Shown one piece after another: positions 1 to 11,400 of a DNA stretch of 64,000 bases. A model generated the notes under the pieces. That model did not search any database, was not told the origin of the DNA, and saw only the letters and a list, made by a program, of their open reading frames with translations. Source of the DNA: Apus apus (lineage: Eukaryota > Chordata > Aves > Apodiformes > Apodidae); contig NC_067285.1 in the NCBI RefSeq assembly GCF_020740795.1, positions 14,500,001 to 14,564,000 of the forward strand, given 5' to 3'. Positions within the stretch are counted from its first letter, which is position 1. The number at the start of each line of letters is the position of its first letter. Position numbers and translations under genes: made by a program.

Positions 1-164
1 CAAAGAGCTGCCAAGGATAAAGGGGAAGAAGCACTGGCTTCTTGCTCCTACAGCTGCAGCCACCGGCAGGAATCAGTGCTCCCCATCCCAGAGAGAAGCT
101 GTCTCGGGCCAGGCACGTTCCGTGCAAGCAGCAAAGCTCAGCAACAAGGCAGAAGCTCCAGATG

Positions 165-197
<33 letters not shown>

Positions 198-3100
198 GAT
201 AAAAATAAATGAAGAAACGGGGCTTGAAAGAGGCCACAGGGTTAGAGCTCAGCAGAGGAGCATCCTGCTCCTCCCAGCAGCCGGGTGAAGAAGAGGGGAT
301 AGCCTTGGCTAAAGGCTGTTGCTGCCTCCCAGCATGCACCCTGCCTGCTCCTTCCTGGCTGCCTAACGAGGCTTCAAAGTGTAAATAGCGGCATTGTTTC
401 TACGGGCTGCCTCGCTGGGGTGTGGAAGCTGTGATAGCAGCAGGAAATCCATCTTCCCAGCCCTGCCCTGCCAGCAGGGCTGCTGGGAGGGTGTTCTCCA
501 GGAGGGTGCTATCTGGAGCTGGGTGCAGGGCAGCATCTTCAGTAATTCGCAAGGCTTTGCCTGGCTATGGTGCCTGGTGTCAGTGAAGATGGCTGGGCCA
601 AGGGACAAACACAGACAAGTATCCAGAGCAACTGGGACTGGCAGAAGCACACAGACCAGTCTCCACAAACCTGCCTTCACCTTTTATTCTTCAGAGCAGA
701 GGGGCTGGAGTGAGGCCAGTTGCAAACCTTGATGCCGTTATTAAACTGATAGGACCCCAGACAGCACACACAAAGGCATGCCCATGCCCAAGACATACTT
801 GGTGACAATCTCAATTTGCAGCAACCCCATTTGCTCTGGAAACGCAGATCTGACCCAGCTGAAGCTACCAGGGGGCCGGGATGTCTGGGGAAGAGAGACA
901 CTGCTGCTGTAGGAGACCATGGGATGATTCCACGAACCCAGCAGCATCCAGAGATTGACCGTGGCCAGCATGCGGTCCAGCCCTGACCTGCACGGAGACA
1001 AAACCTGCAGCACCACCTGCCCTGCTGAGTGCAGGGATTACGCTCTCGCTTTTCTCTAGCCACACATCTGAGCCAGCCATGGAGCTTATCTTGACCACGA
1101 GCTGCCTCCCTGCCTGCTCCACGTGGCTGCACACGGTGTCCCCTGCATGCAAGGGAGCAGAAAGGGACACATGCCCCAGCTCCAGGCTGCATCCTGCGGC
1201 AGTACAGAAAGCAGCTGGAGCAGCGGGTGCTCCTCTCTACCAACTGGCCTGCAAACTCACTGGGACAGCTAGACAATTAATCATTAGTTGCAGTTAATAA
1301 TTACTAAGTGTCAAACCTGATGCAAGCGGCAAGGCGGCGCTATCCAAAAAGCACTGGGTGTTGAGAGCTCGTCTGGAACATGGATTTGGGGGTCGAGGCC
1401 CACAGCACTGCTGCAGCCTCAACTCTGCCACAACCCAGACCTCCCAGGAAGGCATCCTGCGGAGTTGGGTACTCAGCAGTGATCCAAAGGACCTCACTGC
1501 CCTGCGAGGTACCCTAGAGGTACCAGGACTCTCCCCTTCCCTCTTCAGTCCCTCAGATGATTCAGACACGTGGATGGGGATTTCTCTGGGAGGGAAAACG
1601 GGAAAAGAGCATGCCCTGCCAATTGCAAAACAGCCTGAAAATTGAACCACATCCAAGGCTGCAAGCCCCAGATGCAATCCCACAGATAACCCAGTTTCAG
1701 CTCCACTACTATCAACCTACCACGAGGCAGTAATTTCCTGTGACTCTCGGGGAAATATCCCACTGTCCCTAATTACTCCTTTCAGCTCGCCGTCTCAAAG
1801 ACGATCCGTAATCAAACGCTGCCAGTTTCAGCCTCAGGAATGCACCTTTCACATTTTTGGCCACCTTCCCTGTCACCCAGATCTCTCCACCCCAGGGTCC
1901 TGCAACCCTATGGAGCTCTGGTGGCATCTAGGCTCCCATCCCTTCCACAGCACACACCGGGGCAGCACCAGCAACCAACCAACCAACATGGTGTGGGCTG
2001 GGAAAAAAACCCCTTGTCAGCATCCCGTGAAAAAACGCCTCCTGACAAACCAGGATTTTCATCTTCAAAGGTTTTTTTAGGCTCTGCAGCAGTAAGGAAA
2101 AATTCACAGCCATAGCCAGCCACAGTGATGGTCCTGCAGAGGCTGCAGCCAGCATCTCTGCTCCTACTCCCAGCTCCTTACCTGCCATGCATGTGCTGGA
2201 GCTAAAACACATGGCTCCACACGGTGTTTTGGGGGTGCGCTCAGTGCAGCCCTACACAGGGACAGGATCTGATCCAGAGAGCTGGAGGGCAGGGAACTGG
2301 CAGTGAGAGGCTGAGGTCTACCCCTCTGGCCACAGAGGGGGATCTCCAGGCTGATTCCTCAGATCCCCAGGACCCCAAGTGCTGCCACCTCAGAGCATGG
2401 GATGCTGTCAGTCCCCACGTGGCGCATGGAGATCTGCGATCCCGGGATGCAACGCTCCACCTCACTCCCAGCCACTGCCAACAGTGCCGAGTGCTGCACA
2501 CTGGGACGCGTAGTCTCTGGAGACGGCAGCCCCCAACAGCCGCCTCACTCCATGTTGCATCCTAGGAGGAGCCCCGCAGCTTTGGCAGCCATCCAGCTGC
2601 CCGCTCCAGGGGATGGGGGGAAAAAAAGCTGGATAACTCCTGCTGTGAGGATGTGGTGCGAGCTGGCGCCTTCCATCTGCCCCCACCGGGGTGGCGAGTG
2701 CCCAGGAGGCAAACCTCGACGCTGGGGTGCAGCGTTTCCGTCTCCTCCAGCAGGATGCTGGGGGAGGGTCGGTGCAAGCATGGTGGGAACCTGCTCACTG
2801 CAGCTTGCAAAGCTGCATTATTTCTTCGAGCTGTCAGGGCAAGCCCCTGTCCCCCTGGCTCAGGCTGAAGCTGTCTCTCTTAGGACTTGGTTTAAAAGAC
2901 GGAAAGATGCAGGAACGGCTGAGTGAAGGACCACTGGCACCACTGGGGACAAAGCAAATGCAGTTTCTGGACTCGCACTGTGCTGCTGCTCTGGCAGCAC
3001 ATGGTGTCTGGTGTCAGGGCTTTGGACAACCAGTGCAGGATGAGGCCAAAACCCCAGGAGCAAAGGGACAGGTCCTGGCCAGGCACACCTGCCTGATGCT

Positions 3101-5190
3101 TCCCAAGCTCAAGCAACCCAGCCCTAGCAGCACAGCGCTGTAGTAAACATCCCCACCATCACAGCACAGGTCCAAGGAAACCCTCTCACCTGGGCATCCC
3201 TGGTCACAACATGAGTCTGTTCCAAACAGCAACCAGTGGGGCAGCAAAACTCATCATGACAAGCACTGCAACCCACAAACATACACTGTGCGAACAACTG
3301 CAGGAGCATTCCATCCCCAGGTCACTCGGAGGATGGGAGGTTTCCAAATGAGAGGACCAGGGGAAGCGCTGTGGCTGCTCTGCCACCACACAGAACCTGG
3401 GGTTCATAGATTTTACAGAGACCTCAAACTCATGCTGGTGCAGAGCTGGAAGCAGGCAGAAGGTAGACACGCTGGGAGAGACCACTTGGGGACAAGCGCT
3501 GCTGCTGCCCTGCCAGCCACCAGACAGGGAAGGAGCCTTGGCACTGGGCTGGTCCACCTTGCCCTCCACTCCTGCATCTCAAGGGGCTGGGGAGGCTTGG
3601 GGCTGCCCTCCAGAAAGAAGCTAAAAGAGTCTCCAGGTTCCCAGCTTGGGGCACCTTTGCTTGAAAATGAACTTCTGCAGCTTTTCACTGGCCTCTTCCT
3701 ATTTTACATGGACTGTGACCTGCTGTGGGTAAGGGGGAAATTCCCCACCAAATGACTGGCGAAAACCCAGTATCGCCAAACTCTCCAACACCAGCCTATC
3801 CCTCCTCATATCACAACTTTTCTTTCCCTTTCTGAAACAACACAACTTGCATGTTGTTCCGCTCAGCGCTTCTCTTGCCAGTGTTTAAGGTGTGCTCGGA
3901 TCACAGACCTCGATTTCTATAAAATCAGAAGGCAGAGACCACATTTGGTTCTTCAGTGAAAACCACAATTCTCCCATGACGAGAACACTCCAAAACCTGA
4001 GGCCTTAAAGAAGGAATAAGGACATCCACACTTGCCTGGACTTAAAACAGAAGCAGTAAAAGCCAATACCTGAACAGCACTGGAGGAGTTGCTGCAAAAC
4101 TGCCAAAACAAGGTGCAATCAAAAGCACTGGGAGAACAAGCTAGGACGACCCCAGGAAAGGATGTTTGCTCCCATGCCTGCCACGAGATGGTTCAGATCC
4201 TTCTGGTGAGAAGGAAGCAGCAGGGGGTTGCAATGGGGGGTAGGTGCAGTGCTCCATGCCCCAGAAGGCAACTCCCCACAGGACCCCTCAGCCTCCGAGC
4301 CCTTTGCTTACATGTCACCCAGGGACTGGCTGCTGCCTCTCATTCGGGTTTCCACTTCGGCACCAGCCTAGGCAAAAAGCCGGCAACTGCTCCCCAGGTT
4401 CCTGCTGTGGTGCCTGGCCCCTGCCAGCCAGGGCTGCAGCGAGGGGATCAGGAGCTGCCCGAGCCAAGGAAGCCCCAGCGGTGCTGCCCCAGGGTGCTTA
4501 TCTTATCGCCCATCCCGGGCAGGCAGGCTGGCAGGGACCGCTAGAGGTCAGAGCCTGGCCAGCTGCCCGAGATCAGGGCAGCACACTCTCCCGGTGGGGC
4601 TTCAGGGGAACACCTCCATGGATAAGACACCCCTCCACAGCCCTGATACACATGTCGATTCCCGAGCCAGAGCTGCAGCACTGAGTTTCCCCAACCCATC
4701 CTGACCCCCCCCAGCCTGGCCCCTGCTCCAGCTGCCCTGGGCCGAGACGGTGCTTCGTTTGCAGGGAGGATCAGCCCCCTGCGACCATGGACCCCTGAGC
4801 CCAGACACCCTGGTGGGGCAGCTCCTTCAAGAAGGTGCATGGCCCTGGTGCACTTGCACCCCTTGGACCTTTCATTGCCTCCACAGCACTCACGGGAGGC
4901 TGGTGGGACCTTGTGAGCCGTGGGCAAGGATGAAGTTGCAGGAGGCAGGGAGGAAAGGTGGGTGTGCACCCCTCAGAGCCAGGCACCAGCTCCATGGCCC
5001 CTGTGACAGCAGACACGGAGGGACCAGGAGGGTGTGGGGCAGCTGTCAGGGGGCTTGGGCAGAGGAAGGAGCCAGGGGAAGAACAAAGGGAGCTGCGGGC
5101 TGGGATGGAGCAGGGCACGGTGGGGCATGGGGGCTGCTGGCAGCACCTCGCAGGGCTGGGGATGCCTCTCCGAAAGCCAGCACCTGGGGG
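1..5190. other. Non-coding stretch, probably LDB1 intron 1
   Basis: No coding exon is recognised on either strand. The open frames here are short, lack conserved motifs and overlap each other, as expected for GC-rich non-coding DNA. LDB1 exon 1 at 16.1 kb is transcribed leftwards and none of the later LDB1 exons (LIM-binding and dimerisation domains) are visible, so this stretch most likely lies in an LDB1 intron. AT-rich islets with TAAT cores sit near 1270-1310 and 1770-1820. Confidence 0.55.
168..195. repeat. Poly(A) tract
   Basis: An uninterrupted run of about 28 A. No recognisable retroposon body precedes it, so it may be a simple mononucleotide repeat and not a retroposon tail. Confidence 0.85.
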
Positions 5191-5197
5191 ATGGAAA

Positions 5198-5445
5198 AGG
5201 GAGCTGGGGGGACAGGCAGGAAGTGGGGGACAGGCAAAGGAGCTGGTGGGGAGGGAACAAGCTGGGGGCGAGGAATGCACAGGGGAGCTGGGGAGAGAAG
5301 GACGGGGGAATTCGGTAGGGAGAAGGAAGCTGGGGGGACAGGCAGAGATGGGGGAAACAGGCAAGGGAAGAAACAAGCTGGGGGGGCCAGGAACGCACAG
5401 GGGAGGTGAGGGTGAGAAGGACGGGGGAGCTAGGTAGGGATGGAG
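5198..5445. repeat. Imperfect direct duplication, about 120 bp unit, purine-rich
   Basis: Two adjacent copies share landmarks in the same order: AGCTGGGGGGACAGGCAG at 5202 and 5328, then ACAAGCTGGGGG, then AGGAA(T/C)GCACAGGGGAG at 5271 and 5389, then GAGAAGGACGGGGGA. The G-rich strand is plus. It lies at the edge of the CpG island that follows. Confidence 0.7.
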
Positions 5446-5765
5446 AGGGGAGCCGGGGAGAGAGAGGGGAGCTGGGGACAGGGATGGAGCCGAGCCGGGA
5501 GAGAAGGGGCGGGGGGAGCCGAAGGGGCAGGCAGGCCGGGGGCTGCCACGGGGATCCCGGGCCGCACGGGGGGGGCCGGGCGGGGAGCGGCGGCGCGGTC
5601 GCGCACAACTTCGCAGGCGCGGGGGGGCGGCGCGGGCGGGACCCCGGCGCTCTCCTCCGCCGCCCGAGCGGGGGCCACCACCGTAAGGACGGGGAGGCGG
5701 GGGGGGGGAGGTAAACCGAGAGCGGGAAACTTCCGCGGGGAGGGTATGGGGGCGACGGTGCGGGA

Positions 5766-5785
5766 GGGGGGGGGGGGGGGGGGGG
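5766..5785 (+). repeat. 20-base poly(G) tract
   Basis: Uninterrupted G20 in the CpG island core, flanked by further GGGG blocks. It could form a G-quadruplex on the plus strand. Confidence 0.9.
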
Positions 5786-5798
5786 CGGGGTGACTCAC

Positions 5799-5940
5799 GG
5801 CGGCGGCGGCGGGCGGGGGTCCGGCGGCGGCGCGGGCGGCGGGCGGGCGGGCGCTGGGCCGCCGCGGGGGCGGGGCGGGGCGGGCGGGGCGCGGGGCGGG
5901 GCGGGGGCGCTTCCTTTGTCTGCGCCGCGGCCGGGACCAC
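5799..5940 (-). other. Possible non-coding first exon (alternative LDB1 start)
   Basis: On the minus strand a GC-box-rich segment ends with GCCGCC followed by a donor-like GTGAGT at 5798-5793. This would fit a non-coding first exon of the short LDB1 isoform. The upstream limit is arbitrary because no TSS can be seen. Low confidence: GTGAGT occurs often by chance in GC-rich DNA. Confidence 0.25.
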
Positions 5941-8425
5941 AATGGCTGCGGCGGCAGAGGAGACCGCTCCCCCTCACCGACACCCCCCCCGGCCTTCCCC
6001 CCTCCCAACTCAGGCCCCTCGCTGCCAGGGGTGCTCACGGAGCTAAAAAGAGGGTCCCCGGAGAGCTTCCCCCCCGCCCCCGTACCGGCTCTCCCCCGGC
6101 ATGGAGGATGCGGGAGCCGGGTCCTGCTGAGGAACTCGGCACCGGCCGGGAAAAGGTTTCCTCCCCCCTGCGAAAGTTTCAATAAAAAGACACTTTTCCC
6201 CTAGTTTGGTTTGGGGTTTCTTTTAAGTTTTTCAGGATTTTTCTCTCTGGAACTTGTTTCCCCCAGCTTCTGGTGAGGGAGAACATCGCAACCGTTTTGT
6301 TTGGGAGTATTAAAAATAAAATGTGCTGGTTTGCCACTGCCAGCAGATCCAAAAGGTCTCCTTTACTTGACTAAACTCCAACCTCTTCCAATTAGGAGTT
6401 TTTATAAAAACGTCTATTTTCATAAGAAACTTCCATCGCAAAAATTTCAGTCACCAAAAAACCACATTTTTTCCATTCCCTCCCCTTGTCCCACACCTGC
6501 CCCTTGCAACCTCCAGCTCTCTGCCTTGGCAAATCAGACCAGCACAGACCTATGCTCCCAACCCAGCTGGCGAGCCTGTGAGCGGCAGGGACATAAGCCA
6601 GGACCCCAGAGTCCAGCCTGGGTCCCACCCTGAGCCCCAACAGCACCTGGCTGCGGGTGGGAGAGCCAGGCTTGGCACGTGGGGCTGTCACAGGCACACA
6701 CACACGCAGGCTTTGGTGCATCTTGCCTTGCACATGCAGGCCGGCGTGCATGCTGATGGGCTGGCATGCGCTTGCACGTCCTCCCAGACGCCTCCCAGCA
6801 CACCCCTGGCTGGGTATGCACCGACACCTGGGGCACGCACACCTTCCCAGACACCCTTGCTCACACGGATGGGCCCACACCTTGTCCCCTCCCCGAAACA
6901 GCAGCCGCGGGGTAACACAGGCACGACAGGTCAGGTCCTGCCAAGCACACTTGTCCCCCCAACAGTGCACACATGGTGAGTGCAAAACGTCAGCCCCTAA
7001 GTATGGCCGGCATCCTCCTCTCCATGCCCATGCATCTCCAAAGCCCTTCACGTAAGGACTGGGAGCATCCCCTTGCTTCCCAAGCTGGCAGCATCCTCTG
7101 TTTTTGTCCTCCACACCCCTTGACTGAGTGAGGCTCCATCCCCACCCTGCTCCCCATCACACCATCATGCCTAATTTCCCCTTCCCCTTGCAATCTAACC
7201 TGCAGTGAGCTGCACTTTCCAGGGTCATATGGATAAACAAAGCAAAACTCTTTGTAAAATGCAGATAAACAGAGAGAAAAACTCACAGTAGACCCCAAAA
7301 CCTTGGTAAAGGCACACTCTGCAAAAGGCACACACAGGTACCCATGCTGTTGGTGCTGTAGGAACTGGGCAGGGGTGATGTTGCGAGTGCTCTGACCTGT
7401 GACCCCATCGCTGCCTGTCCCCCTGCCAAGCCTGTGGCATCTGCGTGGCACCAGGTGAGATGGGGCTGCACCTGCCTAACACCGGTGACGGCTGCAGCAT
7501 GGCACAGCCTGGGTCAAGATGGGCCACTAAATACAGCCCACCCACTCCCCGTTCCCACTCCAGGGCTCAAGGATGCACGAGGCACAGCCAACCATCAGCA
7601 CTGAACAGTGCCAAATAGTGCAAAATACTGCAAAAAGGGGTGTTTTGCCCTTGTACCAGCAATTCCCAGCACCAGTGCCATGGCCAGGGGGATCAGAGAG
7701 GAGCCCCCACTGCTCCCCAGGTGGCACAGCCTGGCACATCCGTGCCAAACATGCCCCAAGCAATTTATCCTAGGGCTCAGCAGCCCTTCGGGACTGCTCA
7801 CGTGTCCCTGCTCGGCTCTGACGACAGCGCTGGACTGGTCCACGTGGCTGCAGCAGCCCCAGCTGTTTATGGTTATAGCCGAGTTAATAATTAAATAGAT
7901 GCTGGATGGAGAGCAGAAGGCCTGGGATGCAGCTGGGAAGCGTGTGTGGTGGTGACGGTGGTGGGGGCAGCCCCTTCCTCATGATGTGCTTGCACTCACA
8001 CTCAGGGGGAGCAGAGGGCAATTCCAGCTCCTCATGTTTTTGTGATGGGGCACTGCATCCCTTGCAACCGAGCCTCCACTCTCCTTTAGCAAGGTCCACA
8101 CATCCACCCACGCTCCCAAAAGCCCAGTCCTGCTCCAACACCCAGTTCTGGTCTCAGCCAGGGAACCAGCCACGCTTCAAAAGCAGGAGAGAGCACAGGG
8201 ATGCATCCTGGAGAGGTAGATGGGAAGAGCCCAGTGGAGACTGTGGCAGTCAGGGGATGCCTGGGTGACTCTGAACACTGTGGCTGGGGCTTCGTGTGCC
8301 CACAGAGTGTGCGTGAGGGATCCCAGGTGAGCAGGGCAGCAGAGGCAGTGCATGTTTGCATGGACACCCAGTCAGGACCCCAGCAGGCACAGGCATAGAG
8401 CAGGGACATGGATGTACACTTACAT

Positions 8426-8456
8426 TAATAATAATAATAATAATCAGCAGCAGCAG
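8426..8456. repeat. Compound microsatellite (TAA)6 T (CAG)4
   Basis: Six perfect TAA units at 8426-8443, one T, then four CAG units at 8445-8456. Non-coding context. Confidence 0.9.
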
Positions 8457-11400
8457 CTAGTGCTGCAAACAGCACAGACTGCACAGGGGCATGGACTGGT
8501 GTGGCACCTCCAAATCTCCAGGACTTGTCTAAATCACGGCAAGACTGAGGCACCATTGCTCACACGTACACAGACGCAGCCTGCAGCTGTGCAGCACAGC
8601 ACGCACCCCAGAGCCCCACTTTCAGCAAGACAACAGCCTTCCCCCTCTCCAGTCCTCCCACCTTTCAAATAAAAATATGCATTGCTTCCCTGTTTCTCAA
8701 GGGAGGGGCTTCTCTCCTCCTTAAAGCTAGGCATGCCCAGACCAAGGGTGGATCTGGGGCCCCCTTTTTCAGCTGGAGAAGGCATGGCTCCATTTCTCCC
8801 CAGGAGAGAGGCCTGGGGGAGGCTGGAAACTCAACGGTGAGTCATGCAGATCCTGGGGGCTCCAGGGATTAACCCTTCAAAACCAGAAGTGTTTCCAGAC
8901 ACCCAGAGGCAGGAGGAACATCCAGGGGACGGGGGAAAAGCCAGCTGCCAGGGCAGGGCAGGAAGTTACGAGGTTACATCTCGAACATCCCACAGGGGTC
9001 AGAGAAGAAGATTGGAGTACAAAAGGAGTGAATGAGCAGCCATCAGTGCGCACCTCCTCCAAAACAAGAGAAGGTGGAGAAAGATTACAGAGGGGTGCAG
9101 GACCCCAAAGTACTAAGGGTCCATACAGGGTGTTCATTCTCACATCATGCCTTGCTCTGGCACGATGGGTTGGCTGCAGTGCTGCCATGCTGGCCATAGG
9201 CTCTGAGAGGAAGGCGCAGTCCGCAGGCAGGCTTTGGCAAGTCCTGCTGGCAAGGGGTTTCCCCGTGGCACCAGCACCAGAGAAATGCCCTGCAGTGTTC
9301 CCGTGCTGTCCTTGAGACATTGCAATGTGTGTCCTGCAAGAGCTTGTCCCCAGCATGGCCACCCGCAGCAGCAAGCCCTGGCCCCTCTGGCAGCAGCCTG
9401 GGGCCAGCCTGCCAGAGCCGCAGGCTTTTAAGGCTCCTCCAAAGGCTCCAGGTGGATTCTCTCATGTTACAAGAATGGTTCGTTTTACAGCCCTTTTCCT
9501 GGCTTGGGGCTGGTCCCCAAAGCAGCCTGGCTTGGTCTGGGATCTCATGGTGGGGAGGGGGTGACATCCAGCACAGCCTTAGCATCCTGTGCCTGCCTGC
9601 TATCCACCCAGAGAAGACCTTCATCTCCCAAAGGGGCAGGCACAGCTGCTTAAAAGGGAAACCAAGATACAGCCCTCAACAGCTCTAAGGATTTGCACCC
9701 GAGCTGGGAGAGCACCTCAGTCCCTGGCCTGCTGCTCCCTCTCCATTCCCCCACTTCTGCCTCCTGTGCCACAGGATCCCCGGCACTGCCACAGAGATCT
9801 GCATGGCTGGGAACTGCCACCCACCAAACCCCCAACTGCCCAGGGATAAGCACAGGGCTGGCATCCTCACTGGTACGCACATGACACCACACTCCCCCAT
9901 GATAGAAGCTCTCTGGGAAAAGGCAAGGGACATCTCCCGGGGCCACAGCCACATGTGGTTGACTTGAAGCAAGGAAGTCTCCACCAGCAGAGCCCACCCC
10001 CCTGCCAGCCCCAGCACAGCACTCTGGAGCATCTCTCCAAATATAGCAGCATCAAATAGCTCCATCAATAATGCATCACTTCTGCTTCCTCTTGCTGCCG
10101 TGTTTTCGTTGCTAACATGCATGTCCTTCCTGTTAGTGGCCACCACCTCCCCACCAGCTAGGCCAAGCAGGGACATGGCCACCGTGGAACAGGGAAGGCT
10201 GTTCCCCTGGCTCAGGGTCCAGCGCCCACTGGGAGAAGACACCCAGCCCCATACACCATGTTTGGGGGCAGCCTGGGGTTTCAGGGGGACCTCACCAACA
10301 GTCCAAGCCTCCGGTCACACACACGTTTGGAGCAGGCAGGACGTCTCGGCATGCAGTTGCTGCCCAGAGGATTTGGCAGGGGCTGCCAAGCTGGGAGAAG
10401 TGTTATGGCATCTCCCTGACCTCAGCAGGGAAATGCTCCACAAGGAGTTTTGGCAGCTTGTTGATCCCCGTGCTCTGGCGGCATCCCCACTCCTGACCCC
10501 AGCCCCACTGCTGGGCTCCTCCAGCAGCACCAGCACCACCATCCCCGGCAGGGAGAGAGCTCTGGCTGCTTTGCTCCTGCCTGTCCCTGCCCGCAGCTGC
10601 CCCGAGCTGACCTCGGGCTGGTCGGTGCAGGCAGGCTGGGGTGCCCAGGCCTGCCCTGTGCCCGGCGGAGCTGCATGCTGGCGTGCTGCTGTCTGCTCTC
10701 GTCGTCAAGGAGGCAGGAGCCGAAGTGGGAGGGAGCACTCACCCCACCACCACCGTGCAGGGCAGGGAGGACAGGCAGCTGCCTGCAGCCCCTGCCTTCG
10801 AGGGGAGCCCCCGGCGCTCTGCACGGCCTGGCCCGAGGAGGGTACATGTGGCAGAGCAGAGGTCAGAGGAACCAGCTGCTGCAAGAGCTGCCCCGCTGTG
10901 GGGGGTTGCACAAACTGCGGGGGACTGATACCCTGTGGGGGGCTGACACCCTGCCAGCACTTGCTCAGCACCGTCCCTGGCATGGCGGGCATCCCTGCCT
11001 GGCTCAAGTGGCAGCTCCACCTGGGCTGCGCTGCAGAAACCTGGCTGTGCTCCCAGTACCAGTCCCTTGGCGCGTAGGAGGGGGGCCAGGGCTGCTGCTC
11101 CTGCAGAAAGCAAGGCCCCTCCCGCCCTCACACTGCAAGGCCATCCCAGGGGGCAGGTACTGTCACCCTGGTGCAGGGGGACCTCTGGGACCTGCATGCT
11201 GGTCACAAAAAGCCAGGGACAGAGTGAAACCCTGCAAAGGGGGGCACAGGAGCTGCACCTCCCGGCCCTGAGAAAGGGGCCACACCGGGGTGCAGGCTGA
11301 GTGTTATCAGCTGCCCCGAGGGCAGGGTGGGGTTGTGGCTGGACAAGGGCTGGTGCCTGTGACAGGGGAGATTACACTCCGGTATAACGTTCAGCCCCAT

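Larger units (their letters stand above)
5440..6110. promoter_or_regulatory. CpG island, candidate internal promoter
   Basis: Dense CpG with stacked GC boxes (repeated GGGGCGGGG at about 5870-5910), no TATA box, and a CACAATGGCTGCGGC element near 5938 resembling a YY1 site. A 20-G run occupies 5766-5785. Known biology: LDB1 has a second, shorter N-terminal isoform made from an alternative first exon, so an internal LDB1 promoter is the best guess. Direction is uncertain: a donor-like GTGAGT exists on the minus strand (5793-5798) and GTAAGG on the plus strand near 5681. Confidence 0.6.

Noticed and set aside
4771-6182. Long Pro/Arg/Ala-rich frames on minus (389 and 250 codons)
   Set aside because: They cross a CpG island with runs of G/C and repeats; the residues only reflect base composition and no domain or splice logic supports them.
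10100-11077. 325-codon plus frame in LDB1 intron
   Set aside because: Cys/Gly/Pro-rich with no recognisable family, equally long frames on minus, no promoter or splice context.
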